Part shown: positions 49,625 through 58,193 of the stretch, piece by piece | Layout: every line of letters starts with the position of its first letter | How positions within the stretch are numbered: position 1 is the first letter of the stretch | DNA from: SG-bin9 sp049323835 | Lineage (GTDB): Bacteria > Pseudomonadota > Alphaproteobacteria > Rhizobiales > Xanthobacteraceae | DNA: 64,000 nucleotides | Direction of reading: 5' to 3' | NCBI GenBank assembly: GCA_049323835.1 | Contig: JBMOOJ010000093.1 | Location: forward strand, 1 to 64,000 | The notes under the pieces: generated by a model | Told to the model about the DNA's origin: nothing | Databases searched by the model: none | What the model saw: only the letters and a program-made list of their open reading frames with translations | Position numbers and translations under genes: made by a program

Positions 49625-50170
49625 TCAGCCGGAAAAACCGCCGCTGTCCAGAAAAGCCTGTTCGTCGGCCGTGGTCTCGCGGCCGAGAATTTTGTTGCGG
49701 TGGGGAAAGCGTCCAAAGCGGCGGACGATGTCGGCGTGATCTTCGGCGAAGCCGAGGTTGAAGGTATTGCCGGCGGCCTTGAACAGTTCGACGCAGCGCT
49801 CCTGGTGCTTCAGCTCTTCGGAGTGCATGAACGGCATGTAGACGAACTGTTGCAGCTCGTTGGCGACGCGCTTGTCGACACCCTTGCTCAGGGCGCGTTC
49901 CGCGGCCTTGAGGGCGAGGTCATCCGTCGCGTAGGTGCGCGGATCGTTGCGGAACATGTTGCGGGGGAACTGATCGAGCACAATGATCAACGCCAGCGCG
50001 CCGTCGTCGGTCGTCTCCCATGACGCCAGTTCGCCGCGCGAGGCCGCTTCCCATGTCGGCATGAAGCGCGATGTGATCTCGGTGTCGAACGCTGCATCCT
50101 TTTTCCACCAGCGATCAGGGCCGGCCGCGCGCCAGAAGCCGATGACGTCGCCGGGCGTTGCGATTGGCAT
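49625..50170 (-). CDS. DUF924 family protein
   Basis: The 181-residue protein matches DUF924: VIGFWRAAGPDRWWKKDAAFD at the start, LALIIVLDQFPRNMFRNDPRTYATD and QQFVYMPFMHSEELKHQERC. It is a cytosolic all-helical family of unknown function. The ATG at 50170 was chosen; the frame continues to a TTG at 50188 without an RBS. Confidence 0.9.
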   Translation of the reverse strand: MPIATPGDVIGFWRAAGPDRWWKKDAAFDTEITSRFMPTWEAASRGELASWETTDDGALALIIVLDQFPRNMFRNDPRTYATDDLALKAAERALSKGVDKRVANELQQFVYMPFMHSEELKHQERCVELFKAAGNTFNLGFAEDHADIVRRFGRFPHRNKILGRETTADEQAFLDSGGFSG

Positions 50171-50187
50171 GATGTGCAGGGATTCCA

Positions 50188-50283
50188 AAATTCGTCATGC
50201 CCGGCCTTGTGCCGGGCATCCACGTCTTGGTTGCTCGATAGATGAAGACGTGGATGGCCGGGTCAAGCCCGGCCATGACGATG
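50188..50283. repeat. intergenic palindromic repeat (GTCATGGCCGGG family)
   Basis: TCGTCATG and CATGACGA are the outer arms, with GCCCGGC...GCCGGGC and GGCCGGGTCAAGCCCGGCC within and ATCCACGTCTT/AAGACGTGGAT nested. This is a widely dispersed repeat in Bradyrhizobium and Rhodopseudomonas. It lies between fadD and the DUF924 gene, both on the minus strand. Confidence 0.8.
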
Positions 50284-50318
50284 TTGTGATTGCGTGCGTT
50301 GCTTCGTAACGAAGAAGG

Positions 50319-52010
50319 CTACGCGGCTGCGGCCTTGTTCTGGCCTTCGTCGCGCAGCTCGCGCCGCAGGATCTTGCCGACCGGCGTCTTCGGCAGTTCG
50401 GTGCGGAATTCGACGATCTTCGGCACCTTGTAGCCGGTGAGTTCGGTGGCGCAGAACTTCAGCACGTCCTGCGCGGTGAGGTTCGGATCCTTCTTGACGA
50501 CGAACGCCTTCACCGCTTCGCCGGACTTCGGATCGGGAACGCCGATCACCGCGCATTCGAGCACGCCCGGATGGCTGGCGATCACTTCCTCCACCTCGTT
50601 CGGGAACACGTTGAAGCCCGAGACCAGCACCATGTCCTTCTTGCGATCGACGATCTTGACGTATCCATCCGGTGCCATCACGCCGATATCGCCGGTTCGG
50701 AAGAAGCCGTCCGCCGTCATGACCTTGGCGGTTTCTTCCGGACGGTTCCAGTAACCGACCATGACCTGCGGACCCTTGGCGCAAATCTCGCCGGGCTGAC
50801 CGAGCGGCACTTCCTTGCCGTCGTCGTCACGGATCGAGATCAGTGTGCTCGGCACCGGCACGCCGATCGAGCCGCTGTACTTGTCGGTATCAGCCGGGTT
50901 GCAGGTCAGCGTCGGCGAGGTTTCGGAAAGGCCGTAACCTTCCGACAGTGCGACGCCGGTGACCTGGAGCCACTTGTCGGCAACGGGCTTCTGCACCGCC
51001 ATGCCGCCGCCGAAACAGCTCTTCAGCTTGGAGAAGTCGAGGTTCTTGAATTCCGGATGGTTGAGCAGCCCGTTGTAGAGCGTGTTCACCGCCGGGAAGC
51101 TGTTGACCTGATACTTCTTCAATTCCTTGACGAATCCGTCCATGTCACGCGGATTGGGGATCAGCAGGTTGGCGCCGCCCGCGCGCACCGCCAGCAGGAA
51201 ACACGCCGTCAGCGCGAAGATGTGATAGAGCGGCAGCGCGCAGACGATCAGCAGCTGATCGACGATCGGCGGCTTCGACAGCGCCGGCTGCAGCCATGCG
51301 TCGTTCTGCAACACGTTCGACAGGATGTTGCGGTGGAGCAGCGTCGCGCCTTTGGATACGCCGGTGGTGCCGCCGGTGTATTGCAGGAACGCCACGTCAT
51401 CGCGGCTGATCTGCGGCTTGGTGAATTTGAGGCTCTTACCCTTGGCGAGCGCGTCGTTGAAGGCGACGGCGCTCGGGATCGAGAATGCCGGCACCATCTT
51501 CTTCACGCGGCGGACGACGAAGTTGACGATCACGCCCTTGAAGCCGAGCAGGTCGCCCATGGTGCCCATGATGACGTGCTTGACGTTGGTCTTGGCGATC
51601 ACCTTCTCCAGCGTCGAGGCGAAGTTCTCGAGGATGATGATGGCTTCGGCGCCGGAGTCCTTGAGCTGGTGCTCGAGCTCGCGCGGTGTGTAGAGCGGGT
51701 TGACGTTCACGACCGCGTAGCCGGCGCGCAGGATCGCCGAGGTGGCGACGGGATGCTGCAGCACGTTCGGCATCATGATCGCGACGCGCGATCCTTTCGG
51801 CATGCCGGTGCTTTGCAGGTAGGCGCCGAGCGCGGTCGACATGGCGTCGAGCTCACCATAGGTGATCGCCTTGTCCATGCAGTAGAACGCCTTGCGGTCG
51901 CGGAACTTGGTGAAGCTCTCCTCGAGCAGTTCGACGAGTGATGCGTATTGATTGGTATCGATGTCGGCAGGCACGCCCGCCGGATACTGCTTGAGCCAGA
52001 TGCGCTCCAT
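50319..52010 (-). CDS. fadD: long-chain acyl-CoA synthetase
   Basis: The 563-residue ATP-dependent acyl-CoA ligase has YTGGTTGVSKGATLLHRN for AMP binding, EGYGLSETSPTL, FRTGDIGVMAPDGYVKIVDRKKDM and LPKTPVGKILRRELR with the catalytic Lys. Length and motifs fit bacterial FadD. It activates fatty acids for beta-oxidation or lipid synthesis. The start at 52010 has a GAGAGG RBS eight bases away; ATGs at 52016 and 52031 are less well placed. Confidence 0.93.
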   Translation of the reverse strand: MERIWLKQYPAGVPADIDTNQYASLVELLEESFTKFRDRKAFYCMDKAITYGELDAMSTALGAYLQSTGMPKGSRVAIMMPNVLQHPVATSAILRAGYAVVNVNPLYTPRELEHQLKDSGAEAIIILENFASTLEKVIAKTNVKHVIMGTMGDLLGFKGVIVNFVVRRVKKMVPAFSIPSAVAFNDALAKGKSLKFTKPQISRDDVAFLQYTGGTTGVSKGATLLHRNILSNVLQNDAWLQPALSKPPIVDQLLIVCALPLYHIFALTACFLLAVRAGGANLLIPNPRDMDGFVKELKKYQVNSFPAVNTLYNGLLNHPEFKNLDFSKLKSCFGGGMAVQKPVADKWLQVTGVALSEGYGLSETSPTLTCNPADTDKYSGSIGVPVPSTLISIRDDDGKEVPLGQPGEICAKGPQVMVGYWNRPEETAKVMTADGFFRTGDIGVMAPDGYVKIVDRKKDMVLVSGFNVFPNEVEEVIASHPGVLECAVIGVPDPKSGEAVKAFVVKKDPNLTAQDVLKFCATELTGYKVPKIVEFRTELPKTPVGKILRRELRDEGQNKAAAA

Positions 52011-52217
52011 GATCATTTCCTCTCTGAACATCGCGCCCGCCTCTTGTTATTGCGGGTGTGCGGATGAGCCGATTATCGGAGGAGTTGCGGAACCTGGCAA
52101 GCTGCGGGCGGCGAAGCGCCGCGTGCCCTGACGTGTGTATGATGAATCCCGTCCGTGCGCCTGCATGCAAGGTATCGGAGCGAACTCATCATGCCGATAT
52201 CGCATGGCGCAGCCCTG

Positions 52218-52240
52218 CCGATTTCGCATGGCGAAATCGG
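52218..52240 (-). terminator. hairpin after the carboxypeptidase gene
   Basis: CCGATTTCGC pairs with GCGAAATCGG around ATG, 35 bases after the stop of the converging-side gene at 52275 (minus strand). No T run follows. An imperfect direct repeat of TGCCGAT(A/T)TCGCATGGCG (52195-52232) overlaps it. Confidence 0.45.
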
Positions 52241-52274
52241 TCAGCCGGCGATAGGGCGCGGTTGGCGGCGGCGC

Positions 52275-53675
52275 TTACGAGCGCGGCGTTGACGCTGCGT
52301 TGCTCGCAGCAGGTTTCGGTTTCGGCTTCACTGCGGGTGCAGTTGCCGCAGGTTTTGTCCCGGCCTTGGGCTTCTCGCTCGCAGCGGCGGCTGGTTTGGC
52401 AGCGACCTTCGGCTTGTCGGCTGGCTTTGCTGCCGCGGCGGCGGGTTTGGCAGTTGCTGCCGGCCTTGCCGCGACGGCCGTTTCCGGCTTCGGCTTGGCA
52501 ACGCGGCTCTTTTTCTTCCGCGCCTTCGGCGTCTGCCGGAGTTCTTCGGCGGCAACCGCTGCCACCAGCGCCGCGCCGGTCTTCTTCGGACCGGTGTAGA
52601 CGACGATCGCTTGCACCGGACCTGGCGGCTGCAACAGCTGCGACGGCTTCACCGGCGTCACGCCGGCGGCGAACATCGAGACGAGATTATCGTTATTGCC
52701 GTTGCTCTCGGCGATCGCGTTGTCATCGTCGGATTCCGGCCCCGGACGCTTGCGCTTCGGTCCGCACATGTCGTCGCGCAGGTTCGGCGGTGCGGCATCG
52801 ATCGGCACCAGCGCCTCGACATTGCCGAGCGACGGTTTCAGCCACGACAGGCCATTGCCGGAGAAGCCGCGTTCGAGAAGCTGCGCGGCTTTCACCGCGC
52901 GGATCGGTCCCGATTGCGCGCCGAGCACGACTGCGATCAGCCGCTTGCCGTCGCGCGTTGCCGAAGCAACGAGGTTGAATCCCGAAGCGCAGATAAAACC
53001 GGTCTTCATGCCGTCGGCGCCGGGGTAGCGGCCGATCAGGCTGTTGTAGTTGCGCATGACGCGGCGGCCGAACTTGATGGCCGGGGCGTTGAAGAACCGA
53101 TCGTACTCCGGAATGTCGCGCATGATCGCGCGAGCCAGGATCGCAAGGTCGCGCGCCGAGGTCACCTGGCCGTCGGCCGGCAAGCCGTTCGGATTGACGT
53201 AATTCGTCTGAGTCATGCCGAGCCGCTGCGCGTTGCGGTTCATCTCGGCGGAGAAGTTGTCGATCGATCCGCTGACGCCCTCGGCCAGCACGGCGGCCAT
53301 GTCGTTTGCCGATTTCACCATCGTCATCAGCAGCGCGTTCTCGACGGTGACCTGCGTCCCGGCCTTGAAGCCCATCTTCGACGGCGCCTGAGCTGCCGCC
53401 ACCGGCGAGACTGTGAATACGCTGTCGAGCGAGAGCCGGCCCTCCTTCACCGCGCGCAGAGTCACATACGCGGTCATCAGCTTGGTGACGGACGCCTGGT
53501 ACCAGGGGTAGGTCGCGTTCTCCGCGTGCAGCACCTTGCCGGTGTCCGCCTCGATCACCAGCATCGCCTCGGCGCTCGCGGGGCCGACGCGCCCGATGCT
53601 CAACAATCCAAGCGCGAGTGCAAAAGCGATGCGTTTCAGCGGCAACGGCCGATGGCGGGAAGGGGTCAATTGCAC
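52275..53675 (-). CDS. D-alanyl-D-alanine carboxypeptidase (PBP5/6-like) with Ala/Pro/Lys-rich tail
   Basis: The 466-residue serine peptidase trims peptidoglycan stem peptides. It has a signal (RIAFALALGLLSIGRVGPASA), SxxK in ASVTKLMTAY, the SxN motif in MVKSANDMAAV and the KTG triad in GMKTGFICASG. After about residue 350 it lacks the PBP5 C-terminal domain and anchor helix; the last 110 residues are a low-complexity Ala/Lys/Pro tail. The start is a GTG at 53675, with GGA upstream; no ATG lies near the signal. The true start is therefore somewhat uncertain. Confidence 0.87.
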   Translation of the reverse strand: MQLTPSRHRPLPLKRIAFALALGLLSIGRVGPASAEAMLVIEADTGKVLHAENATYPWYQASVTKLMTAYVTLRAVKEGRLSLDSVFTVSPVAAAQAPSKMGFKAGTQVTVENALLMTMVKSANDMAAVLAEGVSGSIDNFSAEMNRNAQRLGMTQTNYVNPNGLPADGQVTSARDLAILARAIMRDIPEYDRFFNAPAIKFGRRVMRNYNSLIGRYPGADGMKTGFICASGFNLVASATRDGKRLIAVVLGAQSGPIRAVKAAQLLERGFSGNGLSWLKPSLGNVEALVPIDAAPPNLRDDMCGPKRKRPGPESDDDNAIAESNGNNDNLVSMFAAGVTPVKPSQLLQPPGPVQAIVVYTGPKKTGAALVAAVAAEELRQTPKARKKKSRVAKPKPETAVAARPAATAKPAAAAAKPADKPKVAAKPAAAASEKPKAGTKPAATAPAVKPKPKPAASNAASTPRS

Positions 53676-53951
53676 GATCCGGTTCCGGTCTGGTCTGGGA
53701 CATGCCGTGCGGACCGGAGCCCGCCACGGCAGCGGAGATCGCGACAGTCCTCGAGACCGCCCGATCGCGAACAGGTGGCGACAAACTATACCGGCCTGCC
53801 ACTTCGGAACAGCGGTTTCTCCGGGCATTTGCCTCTCCGGTGGACAGGTGTCGACCGTGGCATCCGCTCCAGTGACCCCGCTGAAAGCTCGGGGGTTATT
53901 CGGCGACGAAAGGGGCCAAATTTCGGCGGTTCCGGCGTTACGCACGCGAGG

Positions 53952-55754
53952 TCAGGTCGTCGGGGCCGCCTGCGGTGCCGTGATGCTCGCGCGAGCACTG
54001 TCCTGAATCATGAACTGGGCCTTTGCCAGATTGGCGAAATGGCCGCCGCGCGCCACCAGTTCGTCGAAAGTTCCGCTTTCGATGACGCGGCCGTTCTCGA
54101 ACACGAGAATGCGCGTGGCGTTGCGGATGGTGGAGAGGCGATGCGCGATCACGAAGGTCGTGCGTCCTTTCATCACTTCGTCGAGGGCCGCGTTGACCTT
54201 GGCCTCCGTGACCGCGTCGAGCGCGCTCGTTGCCTCGTCCAGGATCAGGATCGGCGGGTTCTTCAGCAGCGCCCGCGCAATCGACAGACGCTGGCGCTCG
54301 CCGCCGGACAGCATGCGCCCGCGTTCGCCGGCATTGGTGTCGAACTTGTTGTCGCTGCGTTCGATGAATTCGAGCGCCTGCGCACGCCGCGCCGCCTCGC
54401 GCAGTTCGGCGTCGGTGGCGTCGGGCTTGCCGACCCTCAGGTTGTCGGCGAGCGAGCGGTTGAACAGCAGCGCCTCCTGAAACACCACGCCGATGTTGCG
54501 GCGCAAGGCCGTGAGCGTCATGCCGCGCACATCCATCCCGTCGATCTTGATGATGCCGGACTGCGGATCGAAGGCGCGATGCAGGAGCGCGATCGCGGTC
54601 GACTTGCCCGCGCCGGTGGCGCCGACCAATGCAATGGTCTGGCCGGGCAGGGCTGAGAAACTCAGATCCGCGACCGCCGGACGCTTGCCGTCATACGAGA
54701 ATGAGACGTCGTTGAACTCGATGAGGCCCTGAAGGCGGCCCGGATCGATGGCGTCGGGCCGGTCGCGCACCGCCGGGACCGCGTCGAGCACGTCGAAGAA
54801 TTCGCGCAGCCGTGGCGCTTCCATGAACACGCTGTTGACGAAGCTCACCACCTGTTCGAGGCGCTGGATGAGCATGGTCGCGAACGAGACGAACATCACG
54901 ATCTCGCCGACGCTGGCCTGGCCCTGCGCATTGAGAAAGATGCCGACCGTGAAGATCGCCAGCACCGTGATCGTGGTCGAGGCCCGCGTCATCACGGTGA
55001 CGAGCGCCCACCACGACAGAACCGGCATTTGCGCCGACAGCAGCTGGTTCGCCACGTTGCGCAGGCCCTGCACCTCGGCGTCGATCCGCACGAAACTCTG
55101 CACCAGCGCCACGTTGCCGAGCGCGTCGGACGCGCGGGATGCGAGATCGCTGTAGTGCTCCTCGACCTCGTTCTGCAGGCCGTAGGTCTTGCGCACCACG
55201 AGCGTCGTCAGCAGCGTGAACACCACGCACAGCACGAACAGCAGGATCGCCAGCCGCCAGTTGATGTAGAGCGCGAGCGGCAACAGCACCACCAGCGAGA
55301 CGATCGAGGCGAAATGCTCACGGAAGAAGCCGAGCCAGATCCGCCACAGTGCGTCGGTGCCTTGCAGCATCACCTTCATCAGGCGCCCGGAGTGAACGCC
55401 GGTGTGGAAGGTCAGCGGCAGCTGCATGATGTGTTCGAAGTAGCCGGTGAGCACCGCCTGGCGCTGGCGATGAGCGAGGCGATCCGCATGCAGGGCAACG
55501 AAAGCGCTGCAGGCGATCGTGAACAGGCCGAAGCCGACCCATGCCCACAGCAGCGGCCAGGGCGATGCCGGCAGCAGGCCGGCAGCGGCCGTCGGGGTGT
55601 TCTTCGACAGCACGTCAATGATCCGGCCGAACAGCACCGGTTCGGCGAATTGCGCCGTGGCCAGCACCAGATTCGCGAACGCCAGCAGCCAGCCGAGCCG
55701 CGCTTCCTTGCCAAGCAGTTCGAGAACGCGGACGTAGAGGCGGATCAGTTGCAT
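53952..55754 (-). CDS. ndvA: cyclic beta-1,2-glucan exporter (NdvA/ChvA-like ABC transporter)
   Basis: The 600-residue fused ABC half-transporter opens like NdvA, with LIRLYVRVLELLG and ANLVLATAQFAEPVLFGRIID. Six membrane helices follow, then the ATPase with Walker A VGATGAGKSTA, LSGGERQRLSIARALL and LILDEATSALD. NdvA/ChvA exports cyclic glucan to the periplasm for osmotic adaptation and host interaction. The cyclic-glucan synthase gene is not in view. The ATG at 55754 follows a weak RBS. Confidence 0.88.
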   Translation of the reverse strand: MQLIRLYVRVLELLGKEARLGWLLAFANLVLATAQFAEPVLFGRIIDVLSKNTPTAAAGLLPASPWPLLWAWVGFGLFTIACSAFVALHADRLAHRQRQAVLTGYFEHIMQLPLTFHTGVHSGRLMKVMLQGTDALWRIWLGFFREHFASIVSLVVLLPLALYINWRLAILLFVLCVVFTLLTTLVVRKTYGLQNEVEEHYSDLASRASDALGNVALVQSFVRIDAEVQGLRNVANQLLSAQMPVLSWWALVTVMTRASTTITVLAIFTVGIFLNAQGQASVGEIVMFVSFATMLIQRLEQVVSFVNSVFMEAPRLREFFDVLDAVPAVRDRPDAIDPGRLQGLIEFNDVSFSYDGKRPAVADLSFSALPGQTIALVGATGAGKSTAIALLHRAFDPQSGIIKIDGMDVRGMTLTALRRNIGVVFQEALLFNRSLADNLRVGKPDATDAELREAARRAQALEFIERSDNKFDTNAGERGRMLSGGERQRLSIARALLKNPPILILDEATSALDAVTEAKVNAALDEVMKGRTTFVIAHRLSTIRNATRILVFENGRVIESGTFDELVARGGHFANLAKAQFMIQDSARASITAPQAAPTT

Positions 55755-55842
55755 GCAGCCACTCGGCAGGACCAGCCGGCGCTGGGGACGGCCGGCCGGT
55801 GGATTTAATCAGGGATTGCGTTCGGAATACAGCCGCTCGTGA

Positions 55843-56862
55843 TCAGTCGGGTATGCGGCTCGCTGGGGGAGGCAGGTAAGAAGCGTCGAACAGATCGGCG
55901 GCACTGAGTGTCTTCTTGAACTTGTGGTCCTCGGCGAGCTGCGCCAAGGCCCGTGCAAAGCGCTTGTCGTCGATGCCGCCGAAGCCGTTGCGCTTCACCT
56001 CGCTGGTGATGAGGTTGTCGCGCAGCACGAGCCGCAGCCGCTCGAATTCCAGATCGCGATTGCCGCCGTCGATCTGCGCCATCACGTCATCGGTCGCGCG
56101 GGCGGGATCCTGCGCCGTGAGCTTCAGCCCGGCGATCACCGCGCGCAGGAAGCCGCGGACGGCGTCCGGCTGGGCGGCAGCGAACTTCGGACTGACGATC
56201 AGCGCCGCGCCATAGGCCTCGCTGCCATAGTCGGACAGCCGGAAGACCGCGAGGTCGCTGTCCGGAATGCCACGGTCGCGCATGTTGAGCGGGGCGAGGT
56301 AGGAAAAGCCGGTGACCGCATCGACCTGCCCGGCGGAGAGCATTGGCTCGCGCACCGCGAGGCCGATCTTCTCGATCTTCACCTTGTCCGGTTTGATGCC
56401 GTTCAGCTTCGCGACCGCCGGCCAGAAGCGGATCGACAGATCGTTGTCAGGAACGCCGAGGATCTTTCCTTGAACGTCGGCGAGCGCGTTAACGCCACGG
56501 CTCTTGCGCGCGACCACCGCATAGGGCGCGCGATTGAACATGACGAAGACCGCCTTCACGGCGGAGCCATTGTCCGTATCGCGATGGCGCGCCAGCGCGT
56601 TGATGTCGGCAAGCGCAAAATCGGTCTCGCCGGCCGCGACGCGCGTAATCGCATCCTTGGTGCTTTTGGCGATGTCGGTGGTGACCGTCAGGCCCTCATC
56701 GCGGAAGAAGCCCTTCGCCGCCGCCAGCAGGAAGGGGGCGAGCGTCGCATCGACCGGACGGTCATAGGTCAGGCGGAGCGTCGTTGCCGCGCGGCTGTCG
56801 TTTGCCCCGAGCCCGGCGGCAATGGTCAGAACAGCAGCTAGTCCGAGTGCGAAGATACGCAT
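55843..56862 (-). CDS. periplasmic NMT1/THI5-like ABC substrate-binding protein (orphan)
   Basis: The 339-residue protein has a signal (MRIFALGLAAVLTIAAGLGA) and the NMT1/THI5 pattern: LRLTYDRPVDATLAPFLLAAAKGFFRDEGL and VAAGETDFALADINALARH. Such proteins bring pyrimidines, thiamine precursors, sulfonates or nitrate-like solutes to ABC importers. No permease or ATPase gene adjoins it, so the cargo and partners are unknown. It is divergent from the Tyr/Gly-rich secreted gene. Confidence 0.85.
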   Translation of the reverse strand: MRIFALGLAAVLTIAAGLGANDSRAATTLRLTYDRPVDATLAPFLLAAAKGFFRDEGLTVTTDIAKSTKDAITRVAAGETDFALADINALARHRDTDNGSAVKAVFVMFNRAPYAVVARKSRGVNALADVQGKILGVPDNDLSIRFWPAVAKLNGIKPDKVKIEKIGLAVREPMLSAGQVDAVTGFSYLAPLNMRDRGIPDSDLAVFRLSDYGSEAYGAALIVSPKFAAAQPDAVRGFLRAVIAGLKLTAQDPARATDDVMAQIDGGNRDLEFERLRLVLRDNLITSEVKRNGFGGIDDKRFARALAQLAEDHKFKKTLSAADLFDASYLPPPASRIPD

Positions 56863-57023
56863 ATCGACAACGCCAAAACGAGTTTCCCGCAGTTGGACGT
56901 GCGGCTGTGGTGGTTTGATGACGCGCGCTCACAAGCGGCCGGAGCGTTCTGGTCGAAGATGAACGGATATAAATCCAAATGCCACGATTCCGCCACCGGT
57001 CATTCAGTTGCGGTTGGGCTTGG

Positions 57024-57048
57024 GGAACTTACATCTGTGCGGGTGGTT
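57024..57048 (+). promoter_or_regulatory. possible sigma-EcfG promoter
   Basis: GGAAC (57024-57028) is followed 16 bases later by GGTT (57045-57048). The consensus for the alphaproteobacterial general-stress sigma factor is GGAAC-N16/17-CGTT, so all but one of the key bases agree. It lies about 50 bases before the ATG at 57101. Confidence 0.4.
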
Positions 57049-57100
57049 ATCCCTGCGAGTGGCCGAGTCCGGCCCAAGGGGCGCCAGAGGGAGTTTGAAC

Positions 57101-57529
57101 ATGTTAATTCGCAAGGGACTGCTTTCGACATCCGGCCGCGCGGTGGCGCTGGCGACGGTTGCGGCGTTTGCGCTGACGGCGTTCGAAGTGCCGAAGGTGC
57201 AGGCGGCGGAAATCCGCACCGCGCCTGTCGCGAAGACCGCTGCCCTGCAGGACGATGTGACCGATTTCAGCGCGCGCCGCCGTCATTATCGCGGTGGGGG
57301 TGCGGCAGCGGGTCTCGCCGCCTTCGGCCTCATCGCCGGCACCATCGCCGCCGCTGCGGCGGCCAGCAACCATCGTGACCACTACTACTATCCGGCCCCC
57401 GGCTACGGCTATTATGGCGGCGGTCCGGTCTATTATGACGCGCCCGCCTATTATGCCCCGAGCTACGGCTATTATGGCGGCGGTTACTCCAACAGCCGCG
57501 CCTATCGTTACGAGTACGGTGGCAACTGA
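57101..57529 (+). CDS. secreted Tyr/Gly-rich protein of unknown function
   Basis: A 142-residue protein with a signal peptide (to about residue 36, VQAAE), a short glycine/alanine hydrophobic segment (GAAAGLAAFGLIAGTIAAAAAA) that could be a membrane helix, then a tail of Tyr/Gly repeats (GYGYYGGG seen twice, PVYYDAPAYYAPSYGYYGGG). The ATG at 57101 follows GAGGGAG. A possible stress promoter lies just upstream and a terminator just downstream, so it is a single-gene unit. Confidence 0.82.
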   Translation: MLIRKGLLSTSGRAVALATVAAFALTAFEVPKVQAAEIRTAPVAKTAALQDDVTDFSARRRHYRGGGAAAGLAAFGLIAGTIAAAAAASNHRDHYYYPAPGYGYYGGGPVYYDAPAYYAPSYGYYGGGYSNSRAYRYEYGGN

Positions 57530-57549
57530 TCGCCGATCGATTCCAGCTG

Positions 57550-57582
57550 AAAGGCCGCCGGGGGCAACCCCCGGCGGCCTTT
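57550..57582 (+). terminator. very strong hairpin after the Tyr/Gly-rich gene
   Basis: A perfect 15-bp stem (AAAGGCCGCCGGGGG/CCCCCGGCGGCCTTT, loop CAA) lies 20 bases after the stop at 57529. The T run is only three long, but the stem is exceptionally stable. Confidence 0.85.
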
Positions 57583-57707
57583 GCCGTGAGTGAGAGTTAA
57601 CGCGCATTTATGACAGCGGCATTTATGACGACGGCCTTGTGACAGCCAGTTGCTTTTCTGCCGCGCGTTAACGCCCCGAAGACGGGAGTGCGCTATTTTC
57701 AGTCATT

Positions 57708-58130
57708 ATGAGTGATTCGCTCGAGCGACTTTACCGCGCCATTCTGGCGGCCAAAGACCTTGATCCGGCAATTTCCCGAACTGCGCGGCTGATGAAGCAT
57801 GGCCCATCGAAGATGGCCAAGAAGCTTGCCGAGGAAGCCATCGAGGTCGTCATCGACGCGGTCAATGGCAAGCGCGACGCGGTGATCTCGGAGAGTGCCG
57901 ACCTCCTTTACAATCTGTCGGTGCTGTGGGCATCGGCCGGGGTCCGCCCGGAAGACATCTGGGCCGAGATGGCGCGGCGCGAGCGTCTCCTCGGCATTGC
58001 CGAGAAGCTGCCCAAAACGCGGTCCAAGCCGCTGCCCAAGGCCACGGCTCCGATGCCGGAAGCCCCCCGTCCGCTGGGGCGGCGTCCAACTGTCGCACTC
58101 AAGGGCCGCCGGCTCTCGAAGCACCACTAA
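57708..58130 (+). CDS. hisE: phosphoribosyl-ATP diphosphatase-like protein (HisE/MazG fold)
   Basis: The 140-residue protein has the HisE/MazG acidic motif: SKMAKKLAEEAIEVVIDAVNG and ISESADLLYNLSVLWA. It hydrolyses phosphoribosyl-ATP in histidine synthesis, or a similar nucleotide. Typical HisE is about 105 residues; here a basic C-terminal tail (RSKPLPKATAPMPE, GRRPTVALKGRRL) adds about 35. It is not beside other his genes. It has no clear RBS. A pair of near-identical 15-base direct repeats and GTTAACGC motifs lie upstream. Confidence 0.87.
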   Translation: MSDSLERLYRAILAAKDLDPAISRTARLMKHGPSKMAKKLAEEAIEVVIDAVNGKRDAVISESADLLYNLSVLWASAGVRPEDIWAEMARRERLLGIAEKLPKTRSKPLPKATAPMPEAPRPLGRRPTVALKGRRLSKHH

Positions 58131-58193
58131 CTTTCCTGCAATCCAGCGGCGTCCCGCCATGGACAAATCCGGCGGAGGATGGTTCATCGCGCC

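Noticed and set aside
28187..50283. Insertion sequences or CRISPR repeats at the palindromic intergenic sites
   Set aside because: No transposase, no evenly spaced direct repeats with spacers, and the elements are single palindromes between genes.
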